From: Tretioscincus oriximinensis
Lineage: Eukaryota; Chordata; Lepidosauria; Squamata; Gymnophthalmidae
Assembly: GCA_022410635.1 (NCBI GenBank)
Contig: JAJVDF010000003.1
Location: forward strand, 3,590,667-3,654,666
Direction of reading: 5' to 3'
DNA: 64,000 bases
A program made the translations under genes and the position numbers. The notes beneath the pieces are model-generated. The model was not told the origin of the DNA, did no database searches, and saw only the letters and a program-made list of their open reading frames with translations. This document shows positions 56,356 through 64,000 of the stretch, in pieces (position 1 is the first letter of the stretch; the number at the start of each line of letters is the position of its first letter).

Positions 56356-57056
56356 CAATAATACTACACTAATTCAGGTTAGTCTACTACACATTTGGCT
56401 TCAAGTCTGATCACATTTTTCTATAAATACTATACATGTAACATTGTTGTAAAGAAACTTATTTGTTTCTTTACAAGAACAGAAGAACAATGAGGAGGAA
56501 AAGAAGAGGAAGAGGAGGAAGAAGCAGGATGAAAAACAAAAAAGGAGGAGAAATATCAGCATAGAAGTACTAGCTCCAAGGAATGCTATGGCAGCCCTTC
56601 ATGTCATACTTGATCCCTGCAATTGTGCATGGCAGAATTTCCCCAAATCACACATTTATAGCTTGAGATAAACAATGTGTAGATGCACCCTTATACATTA
56701 TTTCCCTTCATGGCACATTTATATGAGATAAAGATCTTAAATTAAATTGAGGTTCCAGAGATAGTTATTCCATCAATGATACAGATACATTAGGATGGAA
56801 GACAATTTTTTTCAGCCAAAGAACAGCAACCAGTGTTTGCTTTGCTGTAAGTGCTTTTATATTTCTCTTTTTTAAGGAAGATTTATGATAAGAATGAAGA
56901 GCTTAAGGCACAAAAATAAAACTTGAAACCATTGTTGAAAATCCTGTTCTCCCAATGAACTCTCAACATTTATCATCACTGAATGTGTACAATGTACTTC
57001 GGAGACCTGAATCTTGCCTGAAACATATTACAGTGATTTTGCAGGGGTTATTTTGT
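56356..57056. other. unassigned stretch with purine tract
   Basis: A GGAGGAA-type purine tract at 56490-56535. 'aatgtgtagatgcaccctt' near 56673 is the complement of the recurrent transposon end motif. Confidence 0.45.
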
Positions 57057-57059
57057 GGG

Positions 57060-57087
57060 GTTTTTTTTTTTTTTTTGGGGGGGGGGG
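57060..57087. repeat. poly-T/poly-G run
   Basis: About 17 T followed by about 11 G. Confidence 0.9.
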
Positions 57088-57204
57088 ATGCTGTGGTAAA
57101 ATATCACCTATATATGCTTCTAATTCAGTTAAAACATCATTGTTCCCTAGATATCTAATTTAAAAGATAGTTATTATATTGATTATTCATTGCCCAATAA
57201 ATCT

Positions 57205-57314
57205 TTTTCTTCTCCTTCCTTTCTTCCCTCCCTTCTCCTTTTCTCTTCCTTTTCCTCTCCTTTTTTCCATCCTCTTTCCCCTCTTCCTTCTCCTCCTCCT
57301 CCTCCTCCTCCTCC
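57205..57314. repeat. pyrimidine tract ending in (CTC)n
   Basis: About 110 bp almost purely C/T, ending in CTC units. Confidence 0.95.
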
Positions 57315-57439
57315 AGGATGTGCTTTCAATGATGCTCTTACGCTTTTATATTGATCTTTGAGAAATAAATCTGAAAAAAGTTATATAAAATGAAAGTCAT
57401 ATTAATAAATAAATATAAATAAAAGTTATAATCTGATAC

Positions 57440-57610
57440 AAAAATGTTATAATTTGTTTATTTATATGTTTTAATGTTACCTGAGGGAGGGTATGGATTT
57501 GATTTTGGATTATGTTAAATTCTGTGTGAATATTGTTTCTTCCTATTTATAACAATTTTATTTTTTATATTTATTTGGTGAAACTAATAAAGATTTGTAT
57601 ATGGAAAACA
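57440..57610 (+). repeat. possible L1 3' UTR end
   Basis: T-rich, with 'ctgagggagggtatgg' and an 'actaataaagatttgtatat' end like reptile L1 tails. No coding part. Confidence 0.3.
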
Positions 57611-57764
57611 AATGAAAGTCATACTAATTTAACAAAACAAACATGAGGATGCTCTGAACTAAGATTCCAGTTTGACAAATTCCATATTTTATTATTTTAA
57701 GATAATGACTTTAATGATAAACAAGAGCTGGCTTTTCAGTTTCCCTCAAATATGAGGGGGAAGC

Positions 57765-58086
57765 AGGTACGGATAGTTCAGTCGCTTAGGAATTCGTCTC
57801 TCGCCTGGGAGATGGGGTTTCGAAGCCCTGTGTGGGACGTGGGGAAGGGTGAGCACCTTCCACTAGCTTGTAGCTCTAACCAACCCAGCTATTCGAAAGC
57901 GTGAATTGAAAGAAATTGCAACTGACTGCAAGTAGATACGTTGGAACCACCATAGCCTGGTGGGGAAGATAGAATGTGAGCCTTTGGGCAAAATATATCC
58001 TTGTAAGCCGCTTTGAGTCCCTTTGAAAAGTGAGAAAAGCAGGGTATAAGAACCAAGTTCTTCTTCTTCTTCTTCTTCTTCTTCTT
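57765..58086 (+). mobile_element. full-length Sauria-type SINE
   Basis: A tRNA-like head with an A-box-like 'tagttcagtcgcttagg' and a B-box-like 'ggtttcgaagcc' (about 57770-57825). The body has 'accaacccagctattcgaaagcg', and the 3' part has 'aagccgctttgagtccctttg', a BovB-like 'aaagcagggtataagaacc' and (TTC)n at 58046-58086. The head would supply an RNA polymerase III promoter, and the tail would allow mobilisation by BovB. Confidence 0.82.
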
Positions 58087-59580
58087 TCTTATTACATACA
58101 TTTCTATGTGTATCTAAGAAGTGGTACTCAAAGCTTGGTATTTATATTCCTCCAAGTACACAAGATAGACTGAGCCCTAAAATATATACATTTTGATAAC
58201 TGGAAACATGAATGCTAGGGCAGTACAGCTGGTCCTAACCTAGAGAGTTAATAAATGCTTGCTCTTCAAGGATTATATTCACACATCTAAATGGTCAATC
58301 AACATGAAAGACTGGAATGGTTGGAATGAAGAAGCGCTATCATGTATAGAGAAAGGAATATGTGATGGGAGAGGAATAAGCAACAAAATAGAGCATCCAA
58401 CAATATGATGCTCTTCAAATACCATTACTATGTTGTCTAAGCAAGGAAATAATTCATTTGTTTCAGCACTATCTGAAGTCCAGCCAGCTCTTTTGGATGA
58501 TGTATTTAAAGCATCTGTCCCAGTATATGCATACTAATGTACCAAATGTCTGTTCAGAAAACATTAAACATGGATGCCTGCCCAAGCTTCTTGGGTACAA
58601 GTAAAATAAAATAATAGATTTTTACTAGTGGGCAGNCTGGTTTATCCTTTTGGGAAAAATAAAATTCTAGGGAAGGCTGTTATATTTATATAATATTACA
58701 ACACATGTCCTTTTAGCAGATTAACTATGGTATTATTTATTTATTTATTTTAATTAAATGAATGTTTACCAGCCTGCAGTGTTTCTTTTAACAACATTGT
58801 TTGTGATCTGTCATATATTGGAAATGGAAAATAACTTAAACTATCACCATAAAATGAACTGCTGTCAGTAGTAAACTTTTAATAGCATTGTCTGTGCACT
58901 ATGACCTACAATTTCATGGGTTATTATTTATAAAAGTGTAGAATCATTACAATGCATAGTTTTATACCCTTTAAAATACGGTAAAAATAAAAAACCCAAA
59001 TCTGATCCAAATGTTCATCTGAGTGCAGAGCAATAAAGTTTAATTGAAAACTCTCTTTTTTTNNAAAAAAAAAGGAGCATCCTCAAATACTTTTACTGTC
59101 ATTTCTGCATAAATGTCATACAGAGCATTCATTTAAACGATGTTTTTGTGAATATGTCAAGGTTTATTCATCCTTGTTCTTCAATGAGACTTTAATTCTT
59201 AATTTAAGTGCTGTTCCAACACAGCAATAGTGGTCCCAGTGATTATAAGCACAGCGGTACCAGCAATTATGAGCATGCTGGGTGCAAAGCTTAAAAACCT
59301 TGTCACCACCTGTCAGCTGCTAAGGGCTGCACCATCAAGGTCTACACACCATACTCCACTGATACGCAACCATACCCAAGGCCCAGTTAAACTGTAATGG
59401 TAGAGTAGTGACAACATTTTGCAATGTATAAGTCCCAATTTTGCCTGCCTAGTTTGTCAGCAAATGCCAAATTAATATTTCTTCTTGAAAGAACACCATA
59501 AAACAAGCAAAACTGAGTCAGCCATCTCTTCATAACTAAAGTAAATGTATCACTTGTATGAACAAACAGTGAAACCAGAA
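58087..59580. other. unassigned stretch
   Basis: A short TTTA patch at 58735-58752; otherwise nothing recognised. Confidence 0.4.
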
Positions 59581-59599
59581 TAGAAGAAGAGAGGAGGAA

Positions 59600-59855
59600 G
59601 ATTAGAGATTGAAGAAGAAGAAAAAGAAGAGATGGGTTTTATACCCTGTTTTTCTCAGCATGAAAAAATCAAAGAAGCAAACATAAACTTGTAATCTTCT
59701 CTTCACAACAGGAAACTTGAGAAGTAGGCAGGGCTGAGAGAGCTCCAAAGAACTGTGACCAGTCCAAGGTCACACAGCTGGCTTCATGTACGAGTGCAGA
59801 ATCAAACCAAGAACCTACCAGATAAGAGCCTTGCGTACTAACCTTAAATCTAAAG
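59600..59855 (-). mobile_element. Sauria-type SINE
   Basis: The complement of the SINE tail ('gatgggttttataccctgtttttctc') follows an AAGAAG tract. The body includes 'gtaggcagggctgagagagctcc' and 'gtccaaggtcacacagctggcttcatg', and the head has a weakened B-box ('caaaccaagaacc' complement) and 'gataagagcc'. Confidence 0.75.
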
Positions 59856-59861
59856 CAGTTT

Positions 59862-59925
59862 AGGAGGAGGAGGAGAAGGGGAGGGGGAGGAGGAGGAAGG
59901 GGGAAGGAGGAGCAGGAAGATTTTT
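59862..59925. repeat. GGA-rich purine tract
   Basis: About 60 bp of GGAGGA-type sequence adjoining the SINE head. Confidence 0.9.
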
Positions 59926-60840
59926 AAAAATCAGATAAATTTAAGGGATTTTTTTTAGAACATAGACAAGTATGAGAACTTTCTCTATTTTCCAACCTAA
60001 CACTGGTTGGAAAATAAAGTGGAGAAGTGGACAAGGGAAATAGGAACAAAAGATCAACTGAGCAAAAAGTAGATTTTTTTTCCCTTTGAATAAGGAGAAG
60101 ATAAGAAAGATAATTATGTTCATTTTACCTACATAAATCTATGAGATCTCAAATAAATGTCAGTTGCAATATAGCAAAATCTCAATGCATTCCTTGAAAA
60201 TGTTATTCTTAAATTATGCAGAGCAGCTACAGAGAAAGTCTTTTGTATCTCAGGCTTAGCAGAAAGGTCAAAATACTATGGGACATGCACTAACAGAGTA
60301 GAGTCTCCTTCCATACTGCGGTTACATTCATCTTCATCTTTCAGGAAAATTGTTAGCAGTTTATTGTTATGGTTTACAGAGATTTAGGTAGATAGTTCAA
60401 GGCCAACACCACAAAGCTCAATACAAATGTTCTTTTTTAAAAAATGAAATAAAAATCTGTAACTAATAAATGTAGGAAATGAGTATCTTCTTCTTCCACG
60501 AATACTCAAGAAAATAATATTCCAACAGTGTACAAGAAAACCCTAGAAGTTTTAACTGAGTGCATTAAAGAATAGAAGAAATAGTCAAAAATAACAACAT
60601 GAATCAATAATTTCTTTAGATTTTTAGTTTCTTCCTTCCTGGATCTAGATATGGAGATAATACCTGAAATTTTCCACTTCTAAATTCTTGTTTTCACCTT
60701 TCTCCTTTCTGTCTAGTGGAACCCAAATTACTGGACCTGATCTTCTGCTTTTGTATGACAGAAAGTTTTATTTAGAATTTTATTTAGACACATTCAGAAT
60801 AGGCCAGCTGTTTTGGGTAAATATGGTGTCTGCACACAGA
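59926..60840. other. unassigned stretch
   Basis: 60185-60420 has faint family-A phrases ('agagcagctacagagaaagtc', 'gtttacagagattta'), too weak to assign. Confidence 0.35.
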
Positions 60841-60844
60841 CAGT

Positions 60845-61080
60845 AAAACATTGGAATTTAACTAGATGTTCAGCTAAAACAGCTGGCTATCCCAAAGGCT
60901 GGAGCCATAGGCAGGATTCTTCTAAATGTCATTTGCCATTAAGAGCAGGTGAAGTTTTTGCTTTCTTCTGCACGAGAATGTCCATGTGCTACTGGTGGGC
61001 CACTGTATGAGAAAGAATGCTAGACGATGAATCGTGGTCCCATCCAGCAGGGCTCCTCTGATGTTTTCTGAAGTTCTTAT
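60845..61080 (+). mobile_element. CR1 LINE 3' end
   Basis: 'ggagccataggcaggattcttct' through 'gtgggccactgtatgagaaagaatgctagac' to 'ctgatgttttctgaagttc'. Confidence 0.78.
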
Positions 61081-61189
61081 GGGAACTCCATTTTCTCTAA
61101 TCTTCTTTCTAATCTTGGTCTTGAACTGGAGGTCATCAAAAATTCAGACTTTCCAGACTCATACAAGGATCTTAACCAGTTCTCTCCCA

Positions 61190-61385
61190 AGAACATAAGA
61201 AGAGCCCTGCTGAATAGAACCAGAGCCCATCTAATTCAGCATTCTGTTTCACAGTGGCCCACCAATTGAACCTGGGCAGTCTGAAGCAGATGAAGGCAAA
61301 ATCTTAATCTTTTCTCAGTTCTCTGCAAATGCAATTTCAGTAATACTGCCTGTTGCTCCATCCCGGAGGCAAATCCAGCAAGTGG
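61190..61385 (-). mobile_element. CR1 LINE 3' end
   Basis: 'aagaacataagaagagccctgctg' start, 'cagtggcccaccaattgaacctgg' and 'ctgttgctccatcccggaggc'. Lies tail-to-tail with the previous copy. Confidence 0.82.
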
Positions 61386-61835
61386 GATTTCTCACAAGTA
61401 GGTTTAGCTTCACCAAATTGTTTTTCTCTCTAAATTCTACAAATCGAAATCTGGAAGAATGAACTTTTGTGAGCCATTTTGTGAAACTACTCCCTGAAGG
61501 AGGAAAAGGTTTTATTTCTCTAGGCAACTATAGACTGTGGGTCCCTAGATAGCACAATTCTGACTTATTCATTTTGCAGATACTAAAAACCATATATACC
61601 ACGCAAGCACCCAAGAGAACAGGAATATGTTGAGTTGGTTTCTGGAAATGTGCAGGGAAGTGTCTTCCCCCATATAGGTACATATTTCTTATGTAAGATA
61701 GGAAACATTATAGTTAAAAACCATTTATGTACTGTACACCTGTTCCTATAATATCTAAGGCACTTTGGTATCTGGCTGAGCAAATGTAGCTTGTTCAGAT
61801 TATTAATCAGCAAATTCAGGTTATAAATCACCAGC
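61386..61835. other. unassigned stretch
   Basis: No feature recognised. Confidence 0.4.
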
Positions 61836-61837
61836 AG

Positions 61838-62450
61838 CCGGCTGGGAAAGCTTTAAGAAAGGGTTAGGCAGATTCATGGAAACTGTATGCATCAACTGTT
61901 TCAAGAACAGATTTTTTAGTACTGCCACCAGGTCAGAGAAGCAGGCATGAGTTGAGATCAGGTCAAGGTTTTGCCTTTGTTTTTAGAAACAATTGTTGGG
62001 CCATTTTGTGAGACAGGCTGCTTTTTCACTCAGGGTCATCAGTTTAAGGAATGAGGTTTAAATGAGGTGGTAATAGCTAACAGCCTGGATAATTTTATGG
62101 TAGGATTATAGAAGAAGGAGATGATTCACCTGAAGGAACCCCTCTCAACATCCAACAGAGGGCCTGAAAATCGGATCCCTTAGTTGAAGGATGGGCTCTT
62201 AGCATCGGCACCATTAATGCCTTTACATCACACAAATTATACACATTCATGAAGGATCTGTTTATCAACAGCTATCTGTATGGGTGCATTGGTGCAAACC
62301 CCTCATTCAAACAATAGGCAAGTTTATTCTGAATGTGCTTTGCAGGGAAATGAGACCTAATGATGTCTTTGCCCAGGTGTAATTGGTGGGCCACTGTATG
62401 AGAAAGAATGTCAAATGGATGGACTCTGGGACCTAGTCATGATCTTCCAA
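61838..62450 (+). mobile_element. CR1 LINE 3' end, interrupted
   Basis: CR1 phrases at 61840-62020 ('gggaaagctttaagaaagggttaggcag') and 62025-62110 ('cactcagggtcatcagtttaagg', a second C-terminal piece), then 62370-62440 ('gcccaggtgtaattggtgggccactgtatgag'). The middle, about 62110-62365, is not CR1 and is unclassified. Confidence 0.6.
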
Positions 62451-62744
62451 AATTAAGCAGGGAATTAAAGTGACAAGGCCTTCTTTTTTTCTTTTTTCTT
62501 TGCTAAACCAACATGAATGAATGAATAAAATAAATAAATAATAATAGCTGCCAAACTATCCACTCAAATTAAGAGAACAACAAAAATATGTTCATGCAGC
62601 AAAACTGAGACCCTTTCCATACTGGACATTAATTTTGGNAAACTGCTATCCATTTGTTAAGACACATTCTGGAACCCCAAGTATAATACGGAGAATATCT
62701 ACTTTAAAAAAAAAGCAGTATCAGTAAATTCTGTTGGCAGCTGA

Positions 62745-63270
62745 AAAGCCTGGATTTCTTCAGCCTAGAAAGATGAAATTTTAAAGGTGATCTGATTGCA
62801 GTGCATAAAATCTTGCATAGGATAAGGTGATAGAGAGAAAAAACATTTTCTCAGCACTGGTATCAAGGGGCATTCCTTGAAGCTGATGGGCAGGAGATTT
62901 AAGATAGACAAGTAATTTCATTTTTCTTTTTCCAGAGTCATAGGTCTATAGAATTTACTTCCAGAACAGGTGATGGTAGAATAGATTTAAGATAGGATTG
63001 GACAACTTCATGAAAGCCAAGCGTATCACTAGATAGTGGGATAGATGTCTTAATCCTGTTTTCTTCTCCTTGAGATTATCCAGATGCAATTGGTGGAGCA
63101 TTGGGTGAGACAGAAGGCTGGACTAGATGGATTGTGGTGTCATTCATCAGGGCCACTCTTATGACAAATGGGGCTTCAATAGTGTACACTAACAGGTGGA
63201 TCAGCATCTGGATGAGATGGGATGCTGCCCTAGTTGGGCTGTTCATTCAGTAGGATTTCTCTTATATTCT
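62745..63270 (+). mobile_element. CR1 LINE 3' fragment
   Basis: 'ggtgatctgattgcagtgcataaaatcttgcat' through 'gataggattggacaacttcatgaaagccaag' and 'gagacagaaggctggactagatgg' to 'cactcttatgac'. A second, repeated tail-like piece lies at 63190-63270 ('ggatgagatgggatgctgccc'). Confidence 0.78.
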
Positions 63271-64000
63271 ATTTCAAATTCTAAGCTGTAAAACACAATA
63301 TTTATTATTTAGCTATTGTTTATGTTCTTGTACTGTAGAACATCAACCTTTAACTTTTATGAACGTAATTGAATCAGACTCTTCTTCTTTCCCCTTGCAT
63401 TCTAGCTGATGATAAGTCACACCATTATTAACATTAGGCACAGACTATATAGTAATATGGGGTGGAGGTCAAATGCTGTGTCCATGCTGGTTCATTATGA
63501 TAGCCCAGTGATGCCTGAAACTTCTGAAAGCTGCTTGGTTGGTGTTCGTTTAAAGCGACACTGAGGGAAAAGAGGTTAATGGTTAAGTGTTGTTCTGTTT
63601 CTCTTTTTCAAGCCGTATAACTACTCTAGTATTGTGAAGAAGAAGCCATTTCCCAGAGCCTAGCTCAAAAGATGCATGCTTTCAGTAACAGCTATGTTTG
63701 TTGCCTGCCTAAGTTATAGCTGATTTAAGAAACACCTTCCCATTTTCCTTTTTTTAAAAAAATACTTTAGAAAAAATAATTCTTTTAAAAAGTTATTTGC
63801 CTCCAATATCCAGTTTCTCTTCTTACATTTTAAAGATTTCTGCCAGGGAAAAAAACAGAGGCACAGATTAAAGAAACAATGACGAATTTGACTTGTGCTG
63901 GACAATAAATGGAGAAATGGAAAAGGCAAACCAGATCCTACTTATCTGTGATTTTCCGAGACATCTGTGAGGCCATTTCAAAGCAATAGTAGGCAGGATA
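63271..64000. other. unassigned stretch at window end
   Basis: No gene or nameable repeat. Confidence 0.4.

Noticed and set aside
57770..57840. possible tRNA gene
   Set aside because: A- and B-box-like sequence is present but continues into a SINE body and (TTC)n tail, so it is a SINE head.

Overview
This window looks like vertebrate nuclear DNA from a squamate reptile (a lizard, possibly a gecko; the species cannot be fixed from sequence alone). The reasons are its AT-rich, gene-poor character, the absence of bacterial-type gene packing, and the set of repeats. These include many CR1 3' ends, tRNA-headed SINEs with a BovB-like tail and (CTT)n end (Sauria-SINE type), L1 with open frames, L2-like tails, hAT and Tc1 elements, and a palindromic repeat family that I tentatively assign to Penelope-like elements. 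No complete host gene was found. The only host-coding candidates are two small exon-like segments near 11.7-12.2 kb, both uncertain.

Layout. 0-3.3 kb: a minus-strand L1 with an intact ORF1, a CpG-rich 5' UTR and an ORF2 reverse-transcriptase frame that is open to the window edge but lacks the endonuclease part. 4.9-6.8 kb: a decayed Tc1 transposon with clear ends, split by a CR1. 6.8-12.2 kb: CR1 pieces, an LTR-like repeat, a 5'-truncated L1 with target duplication, a foldback repeat and the exon candidates. 14-19.5 kb: CR1 pieces, a duplicated unclassified repeat and a hAT element with a perfect 8-bp duplication. 20-30 kb: Penelope-like foldbacks, several carrying or touching tetranucleotide tracts, and a CR1. 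31-33.2 kb: a GC-rich block and a large foldback. 35-45 kb: SINEs, a dismembered CR1, an unclassified repeat family and two hAT elements. 47-49.8 kb: three inverted-repeat elements. 50.5-52.2 kb: an LTR-like repeat and a very GC-rich hAT element containing the only long assembly gap. 53.4-55.1 kb: a tandem array of Penelope-like arms interrupted by a hAT element and another transposon. 56-64 kb: a 42-bp minisatellite, a full SINE and many CR1 fragments.

Nothing here works as an operon or pathway. The content is layered transposon insertions, and nesting gives relative ages (for example CR1 inside Tc1, and a small hAT inside a larger hAT inside the arm array). The most interesting pattern is the foldback and tandem-arm family whose centre resembles a hammerhead ribozyme core, as reported for Penelope-like elements. 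All assignments are from reading the sequence; no database search was run.
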